Assembly (NCBI GenBank): GCA_017882405.1
Contig: JADGPO010000114.1
Coordinates: 1-55,051 of the forward strand
From: Solirubrobacteraceae bacterium
Lineage (GTDB): Bacteria > Actinomycetota > Thermoleophilia > Solirubrobacterales > Solirubrobacteraceae
Direction: 5' to 3'
Length of the DNA: 55,051 nucleotides
Shown piece after piece: positions 24,819-32,431 of the stretch. Below the pieces are notes generated by a model. The model saw nothing but the letters and a program-made list of their open reading frames with translations. It was not told where the DNA came from and did not search any database. How positions within the stretch are numbered: position 1 is the stretch's first letter; each line of letters opens with the position of its first letter. Made by a program: the position numbers and the translations under genes.

Positions 24819-26159
24819 CTAGTTCGGCGTGATCCCCGCCGCCTTGGCCGCCGCGTGATACTGCGCGATCTGCGGGTCAGACGACGGAATCGCCGTGCAG
24901 CCCCGCGCGGTAACCATCTTGCCGCCCGAGGGGGTCGTTGTGTAGTCGGCGTTGTTGGGGATGTGCAGCGACACCTTGCCGTACGTCCACGGCTGGCAGA
25001 GCATCTCGGTCTTGTAGCTCTTGATCCCGACGATCGCGGCGTTGACGCTCTTGGTCGTGTACGGACCCTTGACCTTCTCCAGCGCCTGGGTCAGGAACTT
25101 GCCCAGGACGAAGCCCATCTGGCTGAACGAGCCGATACCGCCGGCCACGCTCTTGCCGTACTTGGCGAGGATCGCCTTGTACAGCTGCATCTCCGGGCCG
25201 TTGTGGTCGTCGGGCGCGGTCAGCTCGGCATTGACGAACAGCTTGTGGTCCCACTTCGGTCCCAGCGCCTTGGCCAGGAAGTCGGTGTTGCACGGCGTTG
25301 AGCAGCCCCACGACTTCACCTTATCCTCGACTCCGAGCTTCTGGGCGGCCTGCAGGATCAGCAGCGCCTCGGGCGGCGTGAAGTTCAGCACCACCGATCC
25401 GGTTGGGCCGGCCGCGTTGACGAGGTTGATCGCCACCGAGCTGGCGTCGGTGATTGGCACGTTCTCGGTCATCGTGGTGATCGGGACGCCCGCCGCCTTG
25501 GCGACGGCCGTCGGACCGCCGGCGATGTAGCCGGTGCCCGGGACGTTGGACTGCACGAACACGATCTTCTTGGCGTGCTGCTGGCTCAGGGCGTACTCCA
25601 CGGCGCCGTCGGAGCTGTAACGCGGCCCCATGTTGACGGCGGCGCTGTTCGGCGTCGACCAGCACTCCGGAGCGATCCCGGCGTCCATCTCGTAGATCCC
25701 CAGCTGCTTCCAGTAGGCCTGGTCGATCGTGCACTCCAGCAGGTCGAAGACGCCGTCGATGGCGACGACGTGGTCGCTCTGGATCAGCTTCTTGGCCGCT
25801 GCTGCGATCTGCGACGGCTGCGTCTGGTCCAGCTGCACGAACAGCTTGAGCGGGTGGCCGTTGACGCCACCGTTGTCGTTGACGCAGCTGAAGTAGGCCT
25901 GAATCATGTTCGGGCCGTCGGTGAAGTCGGTCCCCGGCTGGTGGGTGTCGATCGTGCCGATGTTGATCGGCGTGCCCGTGGCCTTGACCCCGGGCTTCGT
26001 TCCGCACTTGGAGGTGTCGACCGACCCGCTGCTGCTCCCTCCGCCGCTGCTGCTCGATGCCGAGGTCGTAGCGCCTCCGCTGCTCGACTTGCTGCTGCTA
26101 CCGCAGCCTGCCAGCGCCACGAGCGCGAGCGCCGCAATGAATAGAAGGGCGAATCGCAT
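24819..26159 (-). CDS. Liv-type ABC transporter substrate-binding lipoprotein
   Basis: The 446-aa protein starts with a lipoprotein signal (hydrophobic core FALLFIAALALVALAGC, lipobox LAGC with Cys19), then a Ser/Gly-rich linker and a type I periplasmic binding fold beginning INIGTIDTHQPGTDF. Five or more further cysteines (for example CTIDQ, PECWS, CSTPCN, LCQPW) suggest disulfides in the exported domain. It captures the operon's substrate outside the cell. I chose ATG 26159; GTG 26186 is in frame, has a stronger GGAGAGGAG site and would extend the n-region by nine residues. It is the first gene of a ten-gene operon under a promoter that overlaps a GntR-type operator. Confidence 0.87.
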   Translation of the reverse strand: MRFALLFIAALALVALAGCGSSSKSSSGGATTSASSSSGGGSSSGSVDTSKCGTKPGVKATGTPINIGTIDTHQPGTDFTDGPNMIQAYFSCVNDNGGVNGHPLKLFVQLDQTQPSQIAAAAKKLIQSDHVVAIDGVFDLLECTIDQAYWKQLGIYEMDAGIAPECWSTPNSAAVNMGPRYSSDGAVEYALSQQHAKKIVFVQSNVPGTGYIAGGPTAVAKAAGVPITTMTENVPITDASSVAINLVNAAGPTGSVVLNFTPPEALLILQAAQKLGVEDKVKSWGCSTPCNTDFLAKALGPKWDHKLFVNAELTAPDDHNGPEMQLYKAILAKYGKSVAGGIGSFSQMGFVLGKFLTQALEKVKGPYTTKSVNAAIVGIKSYKTEMLCQPWTYGKVSLHIPNNADYTTTPSGGKMVTARGCTAIPSSDPQIAQYHAAAKAAGITPN

Positions 26160-26247
26160 CCGCGCCCTCGCGTGGTAATTGCTCACCGACCGTCTCCTCT
26201 CCGAAGCTGTGCCGATCCGGCCCCGAGATCCGCTCGAAGCCGGGGGC

Positions 26248-26276
26248 ATACTAGTTGGGCGCTCAGCTGCATGCAA
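26248..26276 (-). promoter_or_regulatory. Promoter of the importer/oxidase operon, -35 inside operator arm 1
   Basis: On the - strand TTGCAT (26276-26271) and TAGTAT (26253-26248) are separated by exactly 17 bases, a good sigma-70-type promoter. The -35 is part of GCTGCATGCAA (26266-26276), one arm of an 11-bp perfect inverted repeat whose other arm is at 26330-26340. Each arm is itself nearly palindromic (TGCATGCA), the kind of site bound by GntR/FCD dimers. Confidence 0.65.
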
Positions 26277-26329
26277 GAACGAGCTAACACTGCCGCAATC
26301 ATGACCTTTTGCGGCCGATCGAGGGATGG

Positions 26330-26358
26330 TTGCATGCAGCCCGTCGGGGAATTAGACT
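26330..26358 (+). promoter_or_regulatory. Promoter of gntR, -35 inside operator arm 2
   Basis: TTGCAT (26330-26335), a 17-base spacer and TAGACT (26353-26358) form a promoter reading toward gntR, with a leader of about 60 nt. The -35 lies in TTGCATGCAGC (26330-26340), the exact reverse complement of arm 1, with 64 bases between corresponding ends (about six helical turns). The arrangement predicts that the GntR protein represses its own gene and the divergent operon together. Confidence 0.65.
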
Positions 26359-26424
26359 GCCCGCGCTCTCAGGCGCCCCGGCGGCTAGGTATCTGCGGAC
26401 GGGCGCCGAGGCGCGGCGAATGTC

Positions 26425-27186
26425 GTGGCCAGGCCAGCGCACCCCACCCACATCACCAAGGCGGTCCTGCGCCTGCGTGAACTGATCTTCAACGGTGAGT
26501 TCTCGCCGGGCGAGCGGATGTCCGAGTTGCCGCTGGTGGAGGTGCTGGGGGTCTCGCGCACGCCGCTGCGCCTGGCCCTGGCCGAGCTGGAGCACGAGGG
26601 GCTGCTCAGGGGCCTGCCCGGCGGGGGCTACGTGGTGCGCGAGTTCACCCAGGGCGACGTCCGCGACGCGATCGAGCTGCGCGGCGTGCTGGAGGGGACG
26701 GCCGCGCGCTTCGCCGCCGAGCGCGGTGCCACGGCGCGTGACCTCAACGCCCTGCGCGCGACCAACGAGACGATCCGCAAGCTCGTGCTGCGGGGCGACT
26801 ATGAGTCCTTCGAGCGGTACGTCCAGCTCAACGAGAGCTTTCACGCCCGGCTGATGAAGATGGCGCACAGCCCGCTGCTCGAGCGGGCGGTCGAGGGCAT
26901 CGTCTCGCTGCCGTTCGCCCGCGCGAGCGCGTTCGTGCTGGCCGACTCGGAGCTGTCGATCTCCCGCGACCTGGTGATCGTGGGCCACCTCCACCACACC
27001 AACCTGATCGAGGCGATCGAGCGCCGTCAGGGCGCTCGGGCCGAGGCGCTGGCCCGCGAGCACGCGCGGCTGGCGCTCACCCACCTGGAGATCGTCGTCG
27101 ACAATCACCGAGACGAGCTCAACCGCGTGCCCGGGGGGTCGCTGATCGCGCTTGCAGACTCCGAGCCCGAACCCGAACCCGCCTGA
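26425..27186 (+). CDS. GntR family transcriptional regulator, FCD subfamily
   Basis: The 253-aa protein has an N-terminal winged helix-turn-helix (residues 12-75, with LVEVLGVSRTPLRLALAELE as the recognition region and GYVVREF as the wing) and a C-terminal all-helical FCD domain. Metal or ligand contacts are suggested by NESFHARLMKMAHSP and the later His residues in VGHLHHTN. FCD regulators respond to small carboxylates or CoA-derived catabolites. It starts at GTG 26425, is divergent from the ten-gene importer/oxidase operon, and is convergent with the E1 operon, ending 14 bases from it. Its likely sites are the TGCATGCA repeats upstream. Confidence 0.9.
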   Translation: MARPAHPTHITKAVLRLRELIFNGEFSPGERMSELPLVEVLGVSRTPLRLALAELEHEGLLRGLPGGGYVVREFTQGDVRDAIELRGVLEGTAARFAAERGATARDLNALRATNETIRKLVLRGDYESFERYVQLNESFHARLMKMAHSPLLERAVEGIVSLPFARASAFVLADSELSISRDLVIVGHLHHTNLIEAIERRQGARAEALAREHARLALTHLEIVVDNHRDELNRVPGGSLIALADSEPEPEPA

Positions 27187-27200
27187 GCTGCCGCCGGCCG

Positions 27201-28229
27201 TCATGACCCCGGCCGCTCGCTGATGGCCACGGGCTCGACGACGTCGGCCCACTGCACGGCCAGCTTCGCCGCTGAGTACACGTCGTCGGCATCGGGCCGG
27301 TAGGCGTCCTCCAGCGCCGGGCTGAGCGGCACCGGCGTGAACGGCGCGCCGACGCGCTGGATCGGTGCCTCCAGGTAGTCGAAGGCGGCGTCCTGCAGCT
27401 CGGCGGCCAGCTCGGCGCCGAACCCGCCCGCGCGAACCGCCTCGTGGGCCACGACGGCGCGTCCGGTGCGCCGCAGCGAGTCGGCGATCGGCTCCAGGTC
27501 GAGCGGCACGAGCGTGCGCGGGTCCATGACCTCGGCCTCGATGCCCTCCGTGGACAGCCGGTCGGCGGCCTCCAGCGCATCGCCCACCAGCCGGCCGAGG
27601 GCGACGATTGTCACGTCAGAGCCGCGGCGCAGGATGTGCGCACGCCCGATCGGGATCGACTCGCGGTCGTCGGGATCCTCGGGCGCCTCCTCGCGACGGA
27701 AGTACAGCGACTTGTTCTCGACGAACACGACCGGGTTGGGGTCGGCGATCGCGGAGGCCAACAGCCCGGCCGCGTCGGCGGCGCTTGAGGGCATCACGAC
27801 CTTGAGTCCGGGCACGTGCGTCAGCCACGCCTCCAGGCTCTGGGAGTGCTGGGCGGCGGCGCGCCCGCCCGAGCCGCCCTGCGTGCGCAGCACGAGGGGC
27901 ACCGACAGCTGACCGCCGGACATGAAGTGCGCCTTGGCGGCCTGGTTGACGAGCTGGTCCAGGGCGAGGGTGACGAAGTCGATGAACATGATCTCCACCA
28001 CCGGGCGCCAGCCCGCCTGAGCGGCCCCGATCGCCACGCCGCACACCGCGCCCTCGCTGATCGGCGTGTTGAGCACCCGATCGCGCCCGAACTCCTCCGA
28101 CAGCCCCAGCGTGGCCTGGTAGGGACCCCCCTCGGCGACGTCCTCGCCGAGCACGATCACTCGCTCGTCGGCGCGCATCGCCCGCGCCAGCGCCCCGTTG
28201 ATCTCCTTGACGAACGTGGTCTGCGCCAT
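27201..28229 (-). CDS. 2-oxoacid dehydrogenase E1 beta subunit-like (second pair)
   Basis: The 342-aa protein matches the beta subunit of pyruvate/acetoin-type dehydrogenase E1. VIVLGEDVAEGGPYQATLGL and TPISEGAVCGVAIGAAQAG hold the ThDP-activating Glu region; the C-terminal domain contains EVMDPRTLVPLDLEPI. It forms an alpha2beta2 enzyme with the product of the gene five bases upstream. It is the last gene of an operon with two E1 pairs and no lipoyl E2 or E3. Compared with the first pair the active-site region is conserved but sequence is clearly diverged, so substrates may differ. Confidence 0.87.
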   Translation of the reverse strand: MAQTTFVKEINGALARAMRADERVIVLGEDVAEGGPYQATLGLSEEFGRDRVLNTPISEGAVCGVAIGAAQAGWRPVVEIMFIDFVTLALDQLVNQAAKAHFMSGGQLSVPLVLRTQGGSGGRAAAQHSQSLEAWLTHVPGLKVVMPSSAADAAGLLASAIADPNPVVFVENKSLYFRREEAPEDPDDRESIPIGRAHILRRGSDVTIVALGRLVGDALEAADRLSTEGIEAEVMDPRTLVPLDLEPIADSLRRTGRAVVAHEAVRAGGFGAELAAELQDAAFDYLEAPIQRVGAPFTPVPLSPALEDAYRPDADDVYSAAKLAVQWADVVEPVAISERPGS

Positions 28230-28234
28230 CGCCG

Positions 28235-29233
28235 TCAGGCCTCGGTGGCCGCGTAGACCAGCTCGGCAGCCTCGCGCTCGGAGAGCGGCGGGCTGTCACG
28301 GCCGAAGGCCACGGCGTCCTCCACCTCGGCACAGGCATCGTCGGCGATCGCCTTGGCGTCGTCGCGGCGCAGCCAGCGCCGTTTGACCGCTAGGCGCTCG
28401 AGGCCGACGATCGGGTCGAGCTTGGCCCACTCGGAGTCGGCCAGAGCCTCGCGATAGGCCTGTGGGTCGCCCTCGTAGTGGCCGCGGAAGCGGTGCGTGC
28501 TGCACTCCATGAGCAGCGGCCCCTGACCGTCGCGAGCCCGTTGCACGAATTCTCCGGCGGTGCTGTACAGCGCTCCCACGTCCGAGCCGTCCACGATCCG
28601 GCGCTCGAACCCGTAGGGCGCCACCACGTCGCACACCGACTCCACCCGGGTGTGGGCCGAGCGCGGCGTGAACTCGGCCATCCCGTTGTTCTCGCAGACA
28701 AAGACGAGCGGCAGCTCCCACAGGGCGGCCAGGTTGACGGTCTCGTGGAAGTGGCCGGCCTGAACGGCGCCGTCGCCGAAGAACACCACGGTCACGCGGT
28801 CAGAGCCGCTGAGCTTGGTGCTCAGCGCGTCGCCGGCCGCCATCGGCAGGTTGCCGCCCACCACGCCGGTGGCCCCCATCAGCCCGTGCGCGGTGTCGAC
28901 CAGGTGCATCGAGCCGCCCAGCCCGCGGCACAGCCCGTCGGCGCGGCCCATCAGCTCGGCCATCGTCTCCTTCATGGGGGCGCCCTTGGCCAGCGCGTGG
29001 CCATGCGCACGGTGGCCGCTGTAGACGGCGTCGTCGTCGCCCAGGTGGGCGCACACGCCGGCCGCCACGCCCTCGGAGCCGATGCTGAGGTGGATCAGCC
29101 CGTGGACCTGCAACGTGCGGTAGAGCTGGGCGACGCGCTCCTCGAAGCAGCGGATGCGCCACATCGTCTCAAGCAGTGCCCGTGCCGCACTCTTGTCGAG
29201 CGCGGCTGCGGGCGCGCGGGAACCGCGGGCCAT
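28235..29233 (-). CDS. 2-oxoacid dehydrogenase E1 alpha subunit-like (second pair)
   Basis: The 332-aa ThDP-binding alpha subunit has the cofactor motif running from FFGDGAVQAGHFHETVNLAA to CENNGM. The N-terminal RIRCFEERVAQLY and GSMHLVDTAHGLMGATGVVG are typical of E1 alpha of pyruvate/acetoin complexes. The loop that is phosphorylated in mitochondrial enzymes is not conserved. It lies ten bases after the first-pair beta gene and five bases before its own beta partner. The N-terminus (MARGSRAPAAALDKS) is short, so no extra domain is present. Confidence 0.87.
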   Translation of the reverse strand: MARGSRAPAAALDKSAARALLETMWRIRCFEERVAQLYRTLQVHGLIHLSIGSEGVAAGVCAHLGDDDAVYSGHRAHGHALAKGAPMKETMAELMGRADGLCRGLGGSMHLVDTAHGLMGATGVVGGNLPMAAGDALSTKLSGSDRVTVVFFGDGAVQAGHFHETVNLAALWELPLVFVCENNGMAEFTPRSAHTRVESVCDVVAPYGFERRIVDGSDVGALYSTAGEFVQRARDGQGPLLMECSTHRFRGHYEGDPQAYREALADSEWAKLDPIVGLERLAVKRRWLRRDDAKAIADDACAEVEDAVAFGRDSPPLSEREAAELVYAATEA

Positions 29234-29243
29234 GGGGGTGCGG

Positions 29244-30224
29244 CTAAACCGTGACCGGCGCGGTGCCCAGGACCTCGCGGACGGCTCCGGCGATCTTGTT
29301 CTCGTCGGGCAGCACGTAGGCCTCCATCGGCTCGCTGTAGGGGACGGTGGCGTCCAGCGCGGTCACCTGCTTGATCGGCGCCTTGAGCGACGAGAAGCCA
29401 TGCTCGGCGATCTCGCCGGCGATGATGTTCGAGGAGGCGGCGTGACGCGGGGCCTGGTCGACGAGTACAGCATGCCCGGTCTTCTCCACCGAGGTGAGGA
29501 TCGCCGGGATGTCGAGCGGCTGCAATGTTCGCGGGTCGACGACCTCGGCGTCGATGCCCTCGCCCGCCAACTGCTCGGCCGCCTGCAACGCCTTGCCGAC
29601 CGTCCAGCCCGTGGCCACGATGGTGACATCGGCGCCCGGCCGGCGGATCGCCGCCTCGCCCAGGGGCACGAGGTACTCGCCCTCGGGCACGTCGCCGTGC
29701 TCCAGCACGAGCAGGTAGTGGATGAGGTAGAGGACGGGGTTGTCGTCGCGGATGGCCGAGGCGAACAGGCCCTTGGCGTCGGCGGCCGTCGACGGGAGCA
29801 CGATCTTCAGCCCCGGGATGCCACAGAACATGTTGTAGATGGAGCCGGTGTGCTGCCCGGCCCACCCGGCGGTGAACCCGTATCCGGCCTTGAGCACCAG
29901 TGGGACCTTGACGCGCCCACCGCTCATGTAGCGCAGGCGCGGGGCCTCGTTGACGACCTGGTTCATCGCGACCAGCATGAACTCGGCCATGAGCAGCTCC
30001 ACGACCGGCCGATAGCCGGCCAGCGCCGCGCCCACGGCCATGCCGATCTCGGCCGTCTCGGAGATCGGGCTCACCCGGACCCGGTCTGACCCGAAGGCCT
30101 GACGCCACTTGTCGTCCTCCGAGGGGGCGACGTCCTGGCCGTAGAAGAGGACGGTCTCGTCCCGTGCCATCTCCAGGTGGAGCGCCTCCTCGACCGCCGC
30201 GATATAGGGGATCTCACGTGCCAT
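29244..30224 (-). CDS. 2-oxoacid dehydrogenase E1 beta subunit-like (first pair)
   Basis: The 326-aa E1 beta has FYGQDVAPSEDDKWRQAFG, then SPISETAEIGMAVGAALAG around the catalytic Glu, and EVVDPRTLQPLDIPAI in the C-terminal domain. The second-position acid in GQDV replaces the usual GEDV. A Shine-Dalgarno GAGG lies before ATG 30224. It is ten bases downstream of its alpha partner and ten bases upstream of the second alpha gene. It should act with the 30.2-31.3 kb product in ThDP-dependent decarboxylation or C-C cleavage. Confidence 0.87.
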   Translation of the reverse strand: MAREIPYIAAVEEALHLEMARDETVLFYGQDVAPSEDDKWRQAFGSDRVRVSPISETAEIGMAVGAALAGYRPVVELLMAEFMLVAMNQVVNEAPRLRYMSGGRVKVPLVLKAGYGFTAGWAGQHTGSIYNMFCGIPGLKIVLPSTAADAKGLFASAIRDDNPVLYLIHYLLVLEHGDVPEGEYLVPLGEAAIRRPGADVTIVATGWTVGKALQAAEQLAGEGIDAEVVDPRTLQPLDIPAILTSVEKTGHAVLVDQAPRHAASSNIIAGEIAEHGFSSLKAPIKQVTALDATVPYSEPMEAYVLPDENKIAGAVREVLGTAPVTV

Positions 30225-30234
30225 TTCGGCCTCC

Positions 30235-31278
30235 TCAGGCGTAGACGTATTTGGTGGCCGCTTCCGGCTCCGGGAACGGGCTGTCGAGCCCGAACTGGAC
30301 GGCCGCCTCCATCTCGTCGCGGGCCTCCCGGGCGATCTGATCGGCGTCCTGCGTACTCAGCGTGCCCTGCTCGACGAGGCGCGCACGGAAGCGCGGCACG
30401 GGGTCGCCCCGCTTGGCGGCCTCGTACTCCCCGCGGTTGCCGAACACCGTGATCGCCTCGTGCTCGGGGTAATGGAGCGGCACGCCGGGCGGCGCGATGA
30501 GGTTGCCGTGAGCCGACAGGCGGTAGACCTTGGACTCGACCAGGGTGGGACCCTCGCCGCCCCGCGCCCGGGCCACCGCTGCGCCGACCGTCTCGTACAC
30601 GGCGACGGGGTCGCCGCCGTCGACGGTGACGCCGGGCATGCTGTAGGCCGTGGCCTTGATCGACAACGGCTCGCCGGCGGCCGCGTTGGCGTCCTCCTGG
30701 TCCGAACGCGTGGCCACGTTGTAGTTGTTGTTCTCCATCACGTAGACGATCGGCAGCTTCCACAGCGAGGCGAGGTTGAGCGACTCGTGAAAGGCGCCCT
30801 GCTTGGAGGCGCCGTCGCCGAAGAAGCACAGGACGACCTGGCCCTGCTTTCGGATCTGTGCGGCGAGGGCCACGCCCGTGGCCTGGGGGATGCCCTGGCC
30901 GACGATCCCCGAGGTGCCCATGAAGCCCCGCTCGGGATCGACGAGGTGCATCGAACCGCCGTAACCGCCGCACAGCCCGTCGGCGCGGCCATAGATCTCG
31001 GCCATGATCGCCTTGGTGTCGGTGCCCAGGGCGATCGGATAGCCGTGGCAGCGATAGGTGGCCATCAGCTGGTCGGAGTCCTCAAGGGTGGCCAGCGAGC
31101 CGACGATCGAGGCCTCGGCGCCGTCGGCGAGATGGGTGTGCCCGCGGATCACGCCGGGGTGCTCCTCGAACGTCCGCTTGACGCGCTCCTCGAACTCCCG
31201 GATGCGCATCATCTGGCGCAGGATCCAGGTCAGGCGCTCGCTGTCGAGCTCCGGCATCGTCGTCTGGGTGCTGGTCAA
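30235..31278 (-). CDS. 2-oxoacid dehydrogenase E1 alpha subunit-like (first pair)
   Basis: The 347-aa alpha subunit has the ThDP motif from FFGDGASKQGAFHESLNLAS to MENNNYN and the entry region RGHTHLADGAEASIVGSLAT. TTG 31278 is chosen because GGAG lies seven bases upstream; the first in-frame ATG (31257) has no ribosome-binding site and would remove seven residues. The longer ORF upstream overlaps the isomerase gene without homology. It is closest to acetoin/pyruvate-type E1 alpha. With no E2 in the operon it may work with a distant E2 or without one. Confidence 0.87.
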   Translation of the reverse strand: MTSTQTTMPELDSERLTWILRQMMRIREFEERVKRTFEEHPGVIRGHTHLADGAEASIVGSLATLEDSDQLMATYRCHGYPIALGTDTKAIMAEIYGRADGLCGGYGGSMHLVDPERGFMGTSGIVGQGIPQATGVALAAQIRKQGQVVLCFFGDGASKQGAFHESLNLASLWKLPIVYVMENNNYNVATRSDQEDANAAAGEPLSIKATAYSMPGVTVDGGDPVAVYETVGAAVARARGGEGPTLVESKVYRLSAHGNLIAPPGVPLHYPEHEAITVFGNRGEYEAAKRGDPVPRFRARLVEQGTLSTQDADQIAREARDEMEAAVQFGLDSPFPEPEAATKYVYA

Positions 31279-31292
31279 CTCAGGACTCCTCT

Positions 31293-32162
31293 CTATGCGG
31301 CCGCGGGCGCGAACTGCGCGGCGGTCGTCTCGTAGGCTCGCTCGAACTCCTGCTCGATCGGCAGGGCGCGCAGCGCCGCGGAGAGCACCTCCACGCCCCA
31401 CGGGCCCTCGTAGCCGGCTTGGAGGCAGGCCTGGACGTAGCCGGGGATGTCGAACTCTCCTTCGCCGGGAAGGTGGCGATGGTTGACGACCTCGTCGATC
31501 GCGTCCTCCATGTCCTCGAAGCGGCCGTCCGAGAGCTCCACCCAGGACAGGTACTCCTGCGGGATCCGGCTCATTCCCTGCGGCGGGATCCCCAGCTTGC
31601 TCATGTGCCAGGTGTCGATCGCGAGGCCCCCGTTGGGGCGTGCGGCGCCCTGCACCAGCTCCAGCGCGGTGTCCAACGTGTGGACGTTGACGTCGAAGGG
31701 CATGAACTCGTAGACGATCTGCGCGTCGGTGTGGTTGGCCGCGTCATCGCACAGCGCGGCGAACTCCTCGGCCAGGCGCTCGAGCTCGCAGGGCGTGCCC
31801 GGGATGTTGCCGACCTTGATGTGGTGCGCGCCGAAGGCGGCCGCCGTGTCGAACAGCAGCCGGCGGCGCTGGTCTGACTCCGAGCGCTGAGGGGTGCCGC
31901 GCTCGGCGAAGAAGTCGGCCAGGAACTCGACCTCCAGGTGGCGAAGGCCGGCGTCGTCGAAGATCTGCTTCATCTCCGCCAGCGTTCGTGTCTGCAGCTG
32001 GTGCTCGGTGTCGGCGTGCCACAGGCCGATCCCCTTGAAGCCGACCCGCGCGGCGTGGGCGCAGCGATCGCGCCAGTCGAAGGTGCTCCACTCACGGCCG
32101 AAGTGCACTTCGACCGGTCCCGCGCTGGTCCAATAGAGGTCCAGCAGCTCAAGCTCGCCCAT
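31293..32162 (-). CDS. Sugar phosphate isomerase/epimerase family TIM-barrel protein
   Basis: The 289-aa protein belongs to the xylose isomerase-like/AP endonuclease 2 fold family. Metal ligands are visible as Glu in VYEFMPFD, Asp and His in AIDTWHMS, His in HRHLPGEGEFD and Glu in WGVEVLS. Members isomerise or cleave sugars, inositols or hydroxypyruvate, and some act on aromatic ring-cleavage acids, so the reaction is open. ATG 32162 has GAAGGAG upstream. It is the first gene of the E1 operon, 14 bases before the first alpha gene, with the dyad at 32284-32324 upstream of it. Confidence 0.78.
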   Translation of the reverse strand: MGELELLDLYWTSAGPVEVHFGREWSTFDWRDRCAHAARVGFKGIGLWHADTEHQLQTRTLAEMKQIFDDAGLRHLEVEFLADFFAERGTPQRSESDQRRRLLFDTAAAFGAHHIKVGNIPGTPCELERLAEEFAALCDDAANHTDAQIVYEFMPFDVNVHTLDTALELVQGAARPNGGLAIDTWHMSKLGIPPQGMSRIPQEYLSWVELSDGRFEDMEDAIDEVVNHRHLPGEGEFDIPGYVQACLQAGYEGPWGVEVLSAALRALPIEQEFERAYETTAAQFAPAAA

Positions 32163-32283
32163 CGACGCTCCTTCTGCTCATGGCGGCGATTCAGGGCAAC
32201 GTACCGCCACGCTCCATCGCCGTCCAGTCATCGCGCGCAGCCCTTCTTGCCGATCAGCGCGCCGGCGAGGCACGGGCGGACGA

Positions 32284-32324
32284 TTGGGTGAAATGGCTCG
32301 ATATATTGGGCCAATTTCACCCAA
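32284..32324. promoter_or_regulatory. Dyad operator between the E1 operon and the ketone-carboxylation operon
   Basis: TTGGGTGAAA-TGG (32284-32296) and CCAATTTCACCCAA (32311-32324) are reverse complements apart from one extra base, flanking the AT-rich core CTCGATATATTGGG. This is the only strong dyad in the 269-bp divergent region, and the AT core is exceptional in this GC-rich DNA. The core offers TATATT (+) and TATATC (-) as possible -10 boxes, although no good -35 sits at the right distance. The remaining 32163-32431 sequence shows only the Shine-Dalgarno GGAGAG near 32418. Confidence 0.55.
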
Positions 32325-32431
32325 CCGGTGCTCGGGCGACGATCCGCATTGTTCGCTGTGGCGACTAGCCGCGGCCGGCAGCCCGCCGTATTGTGCGCAG
32401 CGAAGGGATTCTTGAGAGGAGAGCTTGAGGC

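Noticed and set aside
27201..31278. Complete pyruvate or branched-chain dehydrogenase complex
   Set aside because: Only E1 subunits are encoded; no lipoyl-domain E2 or FAD-disulfide E3 gene occurs in the operon or the window.
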